Part shown: positions 1 through 8,573 of the stretch, in pieces | Position numbering within the stretch: position 1 is the first letter of the stretch | Layout: every line of letters begins with the position of its first letter | From: SAT2750 sp964476375 | GTDB taxonomy: Bacteria; Planctomycetota; Planctomycetia; Pirellulales; Pirellulaceae | NCBI GenBank assembly: GCA_964476375.1 | Contig: CAYYZW010000239.1 | Coordinates: 1-18,792 of the forward strand | Direction of reading: 5' to 3' | Length of the DNA: 18,792 nucleotides | Notes under the pieces: generated by a model | Told to the model about the DNA's origin: nothing | The model's input: only the letters and a program-made list of their open reading frames with translations | Databases searched by the model: none | Program-made: the position numbers and the translations under genes

Positions 1-735
1 GTTCTCTCCTTCGTTTTCCGCTCCGGTTTCTCCTCCGTTCTCTTCTCCGGTTTTTCCTCCGGTCTCTTCTCCGGTCTCTTCTCCGGGCTTTGCTCCGGGC
101 TTGTCTCCGGGATCACCACTTTCTCCACCCTCTTCGTTTTGCTGGATCTTGTCGGCGAGGTCACCGGTACTGTCGGCAACTTTCCCCTGTTCCGGGGCCA
201 GTCGTTCCGGGTTGGCACCTCCTTCATTCTGTCCCTGCAGGGATCGTTGTTGCCGGATTAAACGTTCCACATCACGGATATACTCACGGTAGCGGGCCTG
301 GTCGTCCTTGAGCCGGTCTGGACGGGCTTCGGTCATGAGTAGTTGGAGGAGTTGCTGAAGGTCACTCTGGGCTGTTTCCTGGCCATCAATCGCCCGCTTG
401 AATTGCTCCTGGTTGAGCAGCCTGGCGATGGCTGATAGTTGGGATGCCGTGAGGCGATCCTTGGATTGCTTGTAAGCCTGTTTAAGCAAGGCGCTGCGAC
501 GTGGATTCGCAGCAGCCTCGTAATCCGCCATCTTGAAGATCAGCTCTTCCAGCCGCCGGTACTTGTCAGCCACCTGCCCCTGTTTGATCGCCAGGTCATC
601 GACTGCCGTGGCAGGCGGATTCGTGTCGGCCGGCGGATTCTCCGGGGTCTGCTGGGCAAATCCAGGGGCAGCGAATCCTAGCAACATCGTTCCCAGGAGT
701 AGTCCGAGGAAACGACGGGACAGGCGATGATTCAT
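1..735 (-). CDS. Exported coiled-coil protein with Gly/Glu-rich repeat tail (partial, runs off left edge)
   Basis: The reading frame is open from an ATG at 733-735 to the window edge: 245 codons without a stop, so the C-terminus is missing. Residues 1-27 form a classical signal peptide (basic start, a Leu/Gly-rich hydrophobic core, then an Ala-Pro-Gly-Phe-Ala cleavage-like site before Gln-Gln). Residues 45-200 are charged and helical, rich in Gln, Leu, Arg and Asp, and probably coiled coil. From about residue 205 the chain becomes a Gly/Glu/Pro/Thr tetrapeptide repeat. A segment near residue 48 (LAxxQGxVAD) recurs near residue 179, an internal repeat. The helix at 149-170 resembles the C-terminal helix of the upstream neighbour. 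An AAAAGGG stretch lies about 9 nt upstream of the start as a possible ribosome site. The gene is the last visible member of the MoxR/vWA cluster, 37 nt after the preceding gene. The specific function is unknown. A periplasmic or surface structural partner is my inference. Confidence 0.85.
   Translation of the reverse strand, partial: MNHRLSRRFLGLLLGTMLLGFAAPGFAQQTPENPPADTNPPATAVDDLAIKQGQVADKYRRLEELIFKMADYEAAANPRRSALLKQAYKQSKDRLTASQLSAIARLLNQEQFKRAIDGQETAQSDLQQLLQLLMTEARPDRLKDDQARYREYIRDVERLIRQQRSLQGQNEGGANPERLAPEQGKVADSTGDLADKIQQNEEGGESGDPGDKPGAKPGEETGEETGGKTGEENGGETGAENEGEN
21..116. repeat. Eight imperfect 12-nt tandem repeats encoding a tetrapeptide repeat
   Basis: Eight consecutive 12-nt units each begin with CTCCG on the plus strand, and two adjacent units (57-68 and 69-80) are identical. 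On the minus strand they encode an in-frame tetrapeptide series of the type x-x-Pro/Thr-Gly or Glu-x-x-Gly in the tail of the exported coiled-coil protein. The array may continue past the left edge. Because 12 is a multiple of 3, copy-number change by slippage would keep the frame. Confidence 0.8.
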
Positions 736-772
736 CAAGAGCAGCCCTTTTAAATGGCAGGAACAAGCGTTT

Positions 773-3349
773 CTATTTTAACAGATCGAGCGCACGTTTC
801 TTCTGTTCTTTTTTCGTCTTTTCATTGAGTGCTTCTTGCTCGGAAATCAGCGCTCTCACAAGATCGATAAGTTCATTGTAGGTCTCGAGTTCCAGCATGC
901 GATCAAGTACCAGTTGCATGTCGGCAAGCAACTGGTCTGTTTGCTGAAGCGTCTCCTCTGCCATGGCGGGTTCCTGGGCCTCGTCCCCGACCATTTTTTC
1001 CAGTTCCACAAGCTTCTCGATGAGCCCGGGGAAGCCTTCGCTGGCAATGATTTGAAGCGGGATGGCGATCTCTTCCTGGAGCCGTCTCTTGCGATCCTCG
1101 GTGTCGACGCGGTTATTCATTAACTCCAGGCGGATATCCTCGAAAGCGGTGGCAACTCCCAGTGTCTCCTGGGATGACTTCTGCGATTGCACCTCCGCTC
1201 GCTGGACTCTTAGGAGCCGCAGGCTACGTGACCGTTTTTCTTTTTCCTCCGGACTCAGGGGAGTATCCCCGGATTCATCTTCTGTATCCTCGGGTTCACT
1301 TCCTGCCGCGTCATCGGTCGCTCCCAGGGCATCATCCCGTACTCGTTCAAGTGAATCGCGCATGGCAAGCACCTCATCACGGATCAGTTCGAAACGCTGG
1401 CGGAGAGCGAGTTCGCGGCGTTCGAGCATGGAAAGCAACTGGTCGGATGTGACGACCTCCAGCACGTACTGGCTGCTACTGCCAATATTCGGATCCCCAT
1501 CGAGATCAAAATGGTCACTCGCACGCACGGTCAGCGTGATCCGGCTTCCCGGTTCGATTTCCAGGTCAGCGTCCTTGTTCCTCTGTTCCCGCAGGTCCAG
1601 GCGGCTTTCCACTTTTTCGCCATCCACCAGGTCAAAGGGGTATGTCAGTGGATCCCCCTCGGCCAGTAACAGGTCAAACCAGTTCTGGTTGACGCCGAAG
1701 TCATCGGTCACGGTTCCCTGGACCGGGATGACGACATTCGGCGTGATGGCCGAACCAATACCACGAAGGGCAACTTCCACGCTTGGGTCGCGATCCAGGC
1801 TGGCCCCAATCGTCACGCGATGCGGGCGTTCACAGGAGATACCATCGGTGTCCACAAGTGAGACATCAAAGGCAAGTTCATTCAAGACCTCGTCCACGTG
1901 GATGGAGAAATCCTTCCCGTCCTTTCCTGCCAGGCTCACCTGGCATTGGATCCAGTCACCTGCTTCGCTCTGGTAACGTGCCTCCAGCGGAAAGGAGACT
2001 GCAGTGTCCGTCCCCTGCACCATGAGCTGCTCATCCTGGTATTTCCAGCGGGCTGGTTGATCCGAGACGCCCTGGGTCAGCCGCAGTGGGTTTCCCGGAA
2101 GCGGGCTGTTCGCGGTACTGGTGGAGATCGCGACTGGCAGCGGTGTGGAATTCCCCTCGGCCTTGAGGCGGCCAAGGAAGATCGTCTGTTGATCTCCGGT
2201 GAGGGGGTTCGCCACCAGGACCTCGCGCAGCAACTTGTTGGTTTGACAGCGAATTTCAAGGCGTGTCCCCAGTGGCACCACGGCCCCCTTGATCCATGGC
2301 TGTTGACTGACTGCCAGGAGCCCGGTGTACTCCGGGTACTGGTAATTAAGAACCGTGCGAACGACGGCTGGGTTGTCGACGACCTCAATGTGGTAGGGGC
2401 CTTCGCGGTCATCAAAACCAACGACGTCAAATTCCAGGCCGGCAATAATGCCTTTCAGAGGCCTGTCCTCGAAGAGGAAAAGCTGGTTGTCTGGATCCCC
2501 GCTTCCACGTCGCTGCATGTTTCGCTGTCCGCGGACCTGGTCTTGGGTCTGGTAGTAGAGCGTGCAGGTCTTGGGGACGACCGCCTTGGTGCGGTCGGCA
2601 TGGACAATCAATTTCAGGTTTGTCCCCTTGCCCACACGTACCATCCCGTTTTCATCAAACGACAGCATGGAGGGCAGCTTGAGGGCCTCTGGAAGTGGGA
2701 ATTCCCGCTCGATCTCGACACCGACGACCATGATGTCCGACTTGCGTGGCCAGCGCTGGCTGTCGAGCAGGTAGAGCCTGCGGGCCAGTAACCCGACCAT
2801 CTCGCCGTTCACCGAAGCGAGCACTCCGATCGGAATAATAAGCAGCAGGGCGATAAGAAAGCTGCGGAGGATCGCGATCTTGTTGAAGACGCGGTGCAGC
2901 TGGATATCTCCAAGTTGATCGACCGCCCGCTGCCCGGTGTTCCTGAGCATCTCCCGGCTGAATGGTTCTTCAAGGTCGTGTTCGGTGCTCAGTTCCACGG
3001 AGGTTACCAGGCTGTCACCAAACTGCTCGAAATGCCTTTCCAGGACAACCGCCATATTGCGATCGGACAGGCGCACGAACGTTCGCCGCAGGATCCAGCG
3101 ATAGAGGATGATGCCCAGTGTAACGGCCACGATGACCAGTAATCCGGCCCGGATACCAGCCGAGAGTTCATTGGCACCCAGCAGGACTGGCAGGTAGTCG
3201 ATTGCAAAACCGAACCAGAAGGTCAATGCCAGCCAGATCAGGCCGAGAGTGATGCCCTCGAGCCAGATGTAGATCCGCACCCGTTTCCGTAGCTGCTCGA
3301 GCAGCAGCTGGATGCGTGGATCGATCTGTGACGGGTTTTCTTGATTCAT
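773..3349 (-). CDS. DUF4175-like three-TM membrane protein with coiled-coil C-terminus
   Basis: This 858-residue protein has hydrophobic segments at about 27-50, 66-86 and 158-180. A long, probably extracytoplasmic beta-rich region (about 200-630) follows, then a highly charged helical tail (about 633-858) interrupted by an acidic Asp/Glu linker near 679-703. The N-terminal arrangement of two TM helices, a short helical region and a third TM resembles proteins annotated DUF4175, but I assign this only by overall architecture. The C-terminus is Lys-rich (TKKEQKKR). No catalytic motif is apparent. The gene follows the 931-residue vWA gene after a 38-nt gap and precedes the exported coiled-coil gene by 37 nt, so it is very likely in the same transcript. 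The ATG at 3347-3349 has only a weak, distant AAGG upstream. It may be a structural membrane partner of the MoxR/vWA machinery (inference). I am confident that it is a gene and only moderately confident of the family. Confidence 0.85.
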   Translation of the reverse strand: MNQENPSQIDPRIQLLLEQLRKRVRIYIWLEGITLGLIWLALTFWFGFAIDYLPVLLGANELSAGIRAGLLVIVAVTLGIILYRWILRRTFVRLSDRNMAVVLERHFEQFGDSLVTSVELSTEHDLEEPFSREMLRNTGQRAVDQLGDIQLHRVFNKIAILRSFLIALLLIIPIGVLASVNGEMVGLLARRLYLLDSQRWPRKSDIMVVGVEIEREFPLPEALKLPSMLSFDENGMVRVGKGTNLKLIVHADRTKAVVPKTCTLYYQTQDQVRGQRNMQRRGSGDPDNQLFLFEDRPLKGIIAGLEFDVVGFDDREGPYHIEVVDNPAVVRTVLNYQYPEYTGLLAVSQQPWIKGAVVPLGTRLEIRCQTNKLLREVLVANPLTGDQQTIFLGRLKAEGNSTPLPVAISTSTANSPLPGNPLRLTQGVSDQPARWKYQDEQLMVQGTDTAVSFPLEARYQSEAGDWIQCQVSLAGKDGKDFSIHVDEVLNELAFDVSLVDTDGISCERPHRVTIGASLDRDPSVEVALRGIGSAITPNVVIPVQGTVTDDFGVNQNWFDLLLAEGDPLTYPFDLVDGEKVESRLDLREQRNKDADLEIEPGSRITLTVRASDHFDLDGDPNIGSSSQYVLEVVTSDQLLSMLERRELALRQRFELIRDEVLAMRDSLERVRDDALGATDDAAGSEPEDTEDESGDTPLSPEEKEKRSRSLRLLRVQRAEVQSQKSSQETLGVATAFEDIRLELMNNRVDTEDRKRRLQEEIAIPLQIIASEGFPGLIEKLVELEKMVGDEAQEPAMAEETLQQTDQLLADMQLVLDRMLELETYNELIDLVRALISEQEALNEKTKKEQKKRALDLLK

Positions 3350-3387
3350 GAACGAATGGCTACCTTGGTAATGTCCTCACTCTTGTA

Positions 3388-6183
3388 TTATGCCAGCCTG
3401 CTAAGCCGTCGGAAAAGCCATTCCAGGCAAAGGGCACCTGCAATCAGCCCTATCAGCCAGGCCATCAGCTGTTCTTCAAAGTCGACATCGGGTGTTCCCG
3501 GCAGGGTGGTTTCCTGGTCCTGGGGGGCTACCAGTTCAGGAAGCGTGGACCGATTGTCCGCCTGGGCCGTGGTGGTGGAATCGATGCCTATGAAATACTC
3601 TCCCCTGGACAGCTGGGCGACTTCTTCCAGCAGTGGGTCATTTCGCCGGGGATTTTCAATCTCCAGAGCAGGGATCCGGACACGTACCTCGCGGGTAAGA
3701 AATTCCTGTCCGGCCGATTCCGGGATTTCCAGTTCCACCTGGTAGTCTCCCTGCAGCAGGGCATGGAACTGGGCGGAGTACATGCCCTCTCGCGTTCCGT
3801 CGGTAACCTGTTGCAGAAGGAATGATTTTCGCTGGCCTCCCGGCAGTACCAGGCTTGCGGTCACCTCGTCATCGACCAGTGGCTGGTGCTGGGAATCGGT
3901 GAGGATAGCCTGGACCTTCACGTGTTCCCCCATCAGGCAACGGTCCTTGTCGACCAGCAGCACGCCGCGGCTGGAATCTCGCAGCAAGCGGCCCTGGGAG
4001 ACCCAGCGAATCAGCTTCGTGTAGTACTGTTCGAAATAGGTTTCGTCGATCGCTCGTAAACGCCACATCTCGCCACTGGCCTGGAAAAAGACCCGGCCGG
4101 CACCATAGAAGTGCCCGGCCATGTAAAGAGGTAACTCATTGTCGATCGATGTTTCCGGATCCGAGAAACGGGCAAAGACCCGGGCTCCCGGCTTGGGGTC
4201 CTTGGCCTTGTAATAACCATAGACCCCGTCAAAGGACGCCCATGCCTGCTCACTGCCAATCTGGTCATCATCGAGCCAGAGGAATTCACTGTTTTCACCC
4301 TCGCGTGTGAAATCGATCGGCCAGGCGGCTTCCCCACCGAACCGGCCCAGCGAGAGCGTGACACCACCCTGGTTATAGAAAATCACCGGGTAGAGCGACT
4401 TGATGGTGTCGATCCTGCTGTCACGGCCCCGCCGTAGTCGGGACCACTCCGGCGTGAAGACCGGCCCGGCCACGACCACCAGGCCGCCCGCTTTTTCTGC
4501 TACCCAGCGATCCAGCAATTGGACCTGGATCTCGTCAAGTTGCTGCCAGTCCGGGTCGAAGGCCACGATGCAGTCAAATTCGAACAGTTCATCTGCCAGC
4601 GTGGGAAACTCAAACAACAGTTCGTCCGATTCCTGGCTGACGCCCACGTCAGCCGTCTGCAAGAGGACGTGGACTTCGATTTCCCGGTCGCGGTAAAGCA
4701 GATTCCGCAGGAAACGGTACTCTCGCGTTGGGCCGCCGGCGAACAGCAGGACGCGTGTCCGTCGATCGATAATCTCGATCGTGGCAGACCTCTGGTTATC
4801 CAGTTCGTTATTGTCCTCACTGGGGACCGTGGCCCGGAAAATATACTCCCGTTCACCGGCTGCTTCGGGCTCCAGTTCAAACTCGATTGCCTGCGTCTGG
4901 CTGTTGCTTCCCAGGTCAATTCGTCGCTGTTCCTCGACTTTCTGGTTGGCACTTCCCTCCTCGGCTCCCACGGGCCGCGAGATCAGTTCCACCCCGATCG
5001 AGGTGCCCTCCAGCCCGCTCGCCTGCACGTAGCCGGTGATCGTGAAACGGTCGCCGGGGAAGACTCGCGTGGGGGCTTCCACGTCGACCACGCGGACGTT
5101 TTTCACCTCCCGGTTGGATCCCAGGCCGACCGGGTAAATTGGAATCCCGCTGTCCCGGACTGCACGGATGACGGTTTCCAGGTCATCCCCCGCGTTGTTG
5201 CGGCCGTCGGTAAAGACCACGATGCCTGCAATCGGGCCTCCCTGTTCCTTGTTGACAAGAAACTGTACGGCGTCCCCCAGGCGGGTCTTGGTACCCTGGG
5301 GCTGGAGCAGGTCGGGCCAGTTCACGTCCGGATCTGTTATCTCGTCGGTCTCCTCCGTCGGAGGAACCACCTGCCGTGGAGCTTCTGCCTGTCGCAACCA
5401 GGTCATGGTGAGGAAATCGACATCCGGGTAGCGGAGGGTACCGGTGGCCAGTATGACGATGGCCGTGATCAGGCTCACGGTCGCCACCAGAAGTGACCAG
5501 GAGGAGGCCGGTTCCTGCTGGCCGGTGTCCTGCCGGCGGCGGAGGAAAAAGAAGGCCAGGCAGAGGATGCTGACGGCCAGCAGTCCTAGTCCAACCAGTG
5601 CTGCCCGTCGGGCCCCCTGCACCTGCTGCTGGAAAAGAGTGTCGGTCAAGGGCGCATTCCCTTCCAGTTCGACCTGTCGATGACGGGCAAAGGAGGCCAG
5701 TTCCAGGGGACGATTTGTCTGGTCGAAGCGGTAAACCACCACGTCGTGTTCGTCGCGAAGTCGGTTCACCAGGTCCCCGCCGGTCAGTTCTTCGACGACC
5801 TGGTTAATCCGGCTGCTGCCGGGGGTCGTCTGGTCCTCCACATCCTGGAGTCCCATGCTCAAGCTGGTGTCCGCCAGCAGCAGGACCCGGGAGTTGCGGG
5901 TCAATGTTTCCTCGGTAAGCCGTTCCAGGTTGAGGAAGAAAAACAGGATGCCAGCAAAGGCGGTCAGTCTCAGGAGCAACAGGGCAATACTTGTGCCACG
6001 ACGAAGTTCGACGCTGTCTTTCCGGTAAACAGCCACCACGTAGGCGATCACGAGGGCCACGATGACGACCAGGACCAGCCAGTGCCAGGCCTCGGACATC
6101 ATCCGCAGCCGTGTCAGCTGGTGATAGGTGTTTGTGGCCTGGCCCAGCAGGTCAGGTGGCATGTTGTCAAAAAGTGGTGCCAT
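3388..6183 (-). CDS. Large membrane vWA-domain protein with an interrupted vWA domain
   Basis: This 931-residue protein has TM helices at about 33-52 and 66-86. The first vWA strand and MIDAS motif DTSLS follow at 105-109. A predicted TM hairpin (about 193-213 and 229-248) comes next, then the rest of the vWA fold with the probable MIDAS Thr at 300 (KTRLGDA) and FTDG at 324-327. Residues about 360-470 look like an Ig-like beta domain. Residues about 476-730 resemble the glutamine-amidotransferase-like fold seen in other large planctomycete vWA proteins, but no nucleophilic Cys is seen in the expected Gly-rich turn. A further beta domain (about 745-840) and a C-terminal TM (about 905-923) complete it. 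The ATG lies 2 nt after the stop of the upstream vWA gene with no clear Shine-Dalgarno, suggesting coupled translation. It is probably an envelope partner of MoxR. The substrate is unknown. Confidence 0.9.
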   Translation of the reverse strand: MAPLFDNMPPDLLGQATNTYHQLTRLRMMSEAWHWLVLVVIVALVIAYVVAVYRKDSVELRRGTSIALLLLRLTAFAGILFFFLNLERLTEETLTRNSRVLLLADTSLSMGLQDVEDQTTPGSSRINQVVEELTGGDLVNRLRDEHDVVVYRFDQTNRPLELASFARHRQVELEGNAPLTDTLFQQQVQGARRAALVGLGLLAVSILCLAFFFLRRRQDTGQQEPASSWSLLVATVSLITAIVILATGTLRYPDVDFLTMTWLRQAEAPRQVVPPTEETDEITDPDVNWPDLLQPQGTKTRLGDAVQFLVNKEQGGPIAGIVVFTDGRNNAGDDLETVIRAVRDSGIPIYPVGLGSNREVKNVRVVDVEAPTRVFPGDRFTITGYVQASGLEGTSIGVELISRPVGAEEGSANQKVEEQRRIDLGSNSQTQAIEFELEPEAAGEREYIFRATVPSEDNNELDNQRSATIEIIDRRTRVLLFAGGPTREYRFLRNLLYRDREIEVHVLLQTADVGVSQESDELLFEFPTLADELFEFDCIVAFDPDWQQLDEIQVQLLDRWVAEKAGGLVVVAGPVFTPEWSRLRRGRDSRIDTIKSLYPVIFYNQGGVTLSLGRFGGEAAWPIDFTREGENSEFLWLDDDQIGSEQAWASFDGVYGYYKAKDPKPGARVFARFSDPETSIDNELPLYMAGHFYGAGRVFFQASGEMWRLRAIDETYFEQYYTKLIRWVSQGRLLRDSSRGVLLVDKDRCLMGEHVKVQAILTDSQHQPLVDDEVTASLVLPGGQRKSFLLQQVTDGTREGMYSAQFHALLQGDYQVELEIPESAGQEFLTREVRVRIPALEIENPRRNDPLLEEVAQLSRGEYFIGIDSTTTAQADNRSTLPELVAPQDQETTLPGTPDVDFEEQLMAWLIGLIAGALCLEWLFRRLSRLA

Positions 6184-6185
6184 GG

Positions 6186-8516
6186 TTAGTTGGTGTCCCG
6201 CTTGGCTGGGTGGTAACTTACCGAAAACGCCAGTACCTGTTCAGCCATCAGCATGCCGATCAGGAGCCACATCAACCAGAAGCTGGCCGTTCCTCCGGCC
6301 TGGATCATGGATGCCCCCGCGTAGTCCCCGGGTGTCTTGATCTGGACGTTGACCGGTTTGAGCCCGGCCACGATCAGTTCATCCTCGATGAGTGACATGT
6401 CCCCTTCACTGCCATCCACGTTGAAAGCAAAGCGGCTGACCTCGATCTTCCCGTCCACCCGGCGGTAGACCGCCTCGTAGATGCCGTGACGTCCGGTTTC
6501 CAGCTGTCGTGGGAGGTTATCCGGGGTCAGGCCCAGGGAGGCGATCATCAGGGGAGAGGAACTGGAAGGTTGCATCGCCGTTTTCTCCAGCTCGCTCCGC
6601 AGGGATGTCGATTCCGCGGGCTGGAAGAAGACGATATTGTCTGCATACTGGTCTGCCGCGAGCGAGACCGTGGCGGCCTGGCCCACCAGCCGGACATCAT
6701 CCACCCGGCCGATCGCTGTCAGGTGGGCATGCAGTTTGAGCGTGACAACAACAAAACTTGGATCCTGGGCCCAGTTGTTCCAGCTGGGCGCCGCGGTGGT
6801 AAGGAAACAGACAACCCGCCCCTCGCCGAAACGTTGCTCCACCACGAGTGGCTGCCCGTTATGCAGGCGTGTGACGACCTGGGCCGTGGATTCCTCTCCC
6901 GGCTCCCACGAGCTGTCGGGCTGGATGAACTGCTCCACGGTGACTCGCCGGATCAGGGGATTGCGTTCGCCCAGGAAGAAATCAAAGATGGGATGGTCCT
7001 GGATGTTGATGTCCGGCGTGTTGGGATCAAAGGGGGGTTCCAGGATCGACCGGCCTGCCAGCTTGACCGGCATCACGCCCTTGCCATCCCGAAAGAGCTG
7101 CTGGTTGTAATGGGCCACGTCCACCTGGTCTCCCAGGAAGATTCCCAAGCCACCGCCGCCACGCACGAAGGTCTCGAGTTTCTCCAGGGCCGATCCGTCG
7201 AGTCGTCCCACATCCAGAAGATAAATGGCACTGAAGCGTTTCAGGTTTTCCTGTGGCGTATCCCGCAGGTACTGGACCGGTTGCAGTTCCGGCCGGATTC
7301 CCGTGTTTGCCCGCTGGCTGGGCTGGAAGGAACTGGCCAGGAAATACTGGTGAAGCTGGCCGGCAGAACCATCGATGATCAGTACCGGGTCTCCCTCGGG
7401 AAAGTCAATCACCGACCAGCGATCGTTGTCCGCCGAGACGGAATCCTCTGGCAGGCTGGCGTGCACCACGTGTTGTCCGGCCTCGGGGAAAAAGACCTGG
7501 AATTTTTCGCTGATTGTCTCGCCAGGGTCAATCTGGTCGATTAACAGGGTTGGAAGCTGATCCTCCGTCCCTTCCAGTTCCTCGGACTCGACCTGCTCCA
7601 GCTGCCCGTCCTGGTGAAAAATTGTGCGCAACTTCACCTGTACCTTGTTGACCACCTCCGGGCCATAGTTGCGGATCCGCACGTTAACAAACAGGGGGAC
7701 ACCAGCCGCGCGGGTGTCATCGGCGGGGGCCAGGTGAGTGATGGCCAGGTTGGCATGGGCCTGCGAGGCGCATTTAACCAGGTGAATCTGGTCCGAGTGT
7801 TTTTCAATCTGCTGGAGGGAGTCGCGAAGCTGGGAAGGGGTTTCCCAGTCTCCGCGGCGAAAATCTGAAATCACGTAGACAACCCGACTTTCCTTGTCTC
7901 CAAGCGAGACGAGCTGGCGAACCAGTTGCAGGGCCGGGAGTGGTTCGACGGAAAAGTCCGTGACCTCAAAGCCAGAGATTTTTTCTTCCAGTAACTTGTC
8001 GAAGTCGGTCCCCACGAACTCGGCATTCAGATCCGTGATGCTGTCGAGCTGGTCAAGCATCGCATCGCCGCTGGTGTTGTTCGTCCTGGCGGCCCGGGAA
8101 AACCGCAATAGTGTGAAACGGTGCTGCCCCTGTTCGCGGGCCTGGTTGCCAAGCCTGGTGATCACCTGGTTGGCCGTCTCAAAGGCGCTCTTTTCTCCCA
8201 GCGTGTCCGACATGGAGTAACTGTCGTCGATCAGCACGTAATGGTGAGTCACCTTGCCGCCGAAACGTGAGAGAAAGCTGCTCTGCGGATCCCACTGGGC
8301 AAGCAATGCCACGATCATGGCGATCACAAGCATCCGTAACAGGAGCAGCAATAACTGCTTGAGCCAGACCCACTTGCGGTGCTTCTTGTAGCTCTTGAGC
8401 AGGAATTCCATGGCGGCCCATTTCACCCGCCGGTGCCGCATCATGTTGATCAGGTGGATCAACAGCGGCACCAGGGCAATCAGGAATCCCCATGTGAGTG
8501 CCTGGTATGTGAACAT
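6186..8516 (-). CDS. BatA-type membrane vWA protein with non-catalytic amidotransferase-like domain
   Basis: This 776-residue protein starts with the BatA/aerotolerance N-terminal signature: a TM helix (about 4-22) leading into the LLIHLINMMRHRR pattern, then a second TM at 53-72. A vWA domain follows at about 90-250 with MIDAS residues D97, S99 and S101 (DDSYS), a probable Thr at 170 and SDF at 217-219. Residues 255-370 look like a CARDB-type beta domain. Residues 376-490 resemble the glutamine-amidotransferase fold, but the usual GxCxG turn reads Gly-Ile-Phe-Leu-Gly, so it lacks the catalytic Cys. A C-terminal TM lies at about 744-765. The nearest purine-rich element upstream (GGAGAG) is about 15 nt from the ATG, further than usual. 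The start is supported mainly by the family N-terminus. The gap to the DUF58 gene is 57 nt. By family, such proteins act as membrane partners of MoxR ATPases. Confidence 0.92.
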   Translation of the reverse strand: MFTYQALTWGFLIALVPLLIHLINMMRHRRVKWAAMEFLLKSYKKHRKWVWLKQLLLLLLRMLVIAMIVALLAQWDPQSSFLSRFGGKVTHHYVLIDDSYSMSDTLGEKSAFETANQVITRLGNQAREQGQHRFTLLRFSRAARTNNTSGDAMLDQLDSITDLNAEFVGTDFDKLLEEKISGFEVTDFSVEPLPALQLVRQLVSLGDKESRVVYVISDFRRGDWETPSQLRDSLQQIEKHSDQIHLVKCASQAHANLAITHLAPADDTRAAGVPLFVNVRIRNYGPEVVNKVQVKLRTIFHQDGQLEQVESEELEGTEDQLPTLLIDQIDPGETISEKFQVFFPEAGQHVVHASLPEDSVSADNDRWSVIDFPEGDPVLIIDGSAGQLHQYFLASSFQPSQRANTGIRPELQPVQYLRDTPQENLKRFSAIYLLDVGRLDGSALEKLETFVRGGGGLGIFLGDQVDVAHYNQQLFRDGKGVMPVKLAGRSILEPPFDPNTPDINIQDHPIFDFFLGERNPLIRRVTVEQFIQPDSSWEPGEESTAQVVTRLHNGQPLVVEQRFGEGRVVCFLTTAAPSWNNWAQDPSFVVVTLKLHAHLTAIGRVDDVRLVGQAATVSLAADQYADNIVFFQPAESTSLRSELEKTAMQPSSSSPLMIASLGLTPDNLPRQLETGRHGIYEAVYRRVDGKIEVSRFAFNVDGSEGDMSLIEDELIVAGLKPVNVQIKTPGDYAGASMIQAGGTASFWLMWLLIGMLMAEQVLAFSVSYHPAKRDTN

Positions 8517-8573
8517 CCTCTTGTTGTCTTTCTCTCCGGCACCGGCGTGCGGCGGATCATCAAGGTCGGTGGT

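Noticed and set aside
21..116. CRISPR-like appearance of the repeated CTCCG units
   Set aside because: Units are 12 nt, contiguous without spacers and in frame in a coding sequence, so they are a protein repeat and not a CRISPR array.
1062..1976. Plus-strand open frame (304 codons), Ser/Arg-rich
   Set aside because: The Ser/Arg-rich composition is typical of a shifted reading of a real gene on the other strand, and it lies wholly inside the DUF4175-like gene.
4519..5496. Plus-strand open frame (325 codons) opposite the 931-residue vWA gene
   Set aside because: It is antisense to a supported gene, has no ribosome site or recognisable domain, and is explained as a shadow frame.
6486..7544. 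Long plus-strand open frame (352 codons) opposite the BatA-type gene
   Set aside because: It is fully antisense to a clearly recognisable vWA protein, its translation shows no family features, and codon bias in G/C-rich DNA commonly opens such frames.
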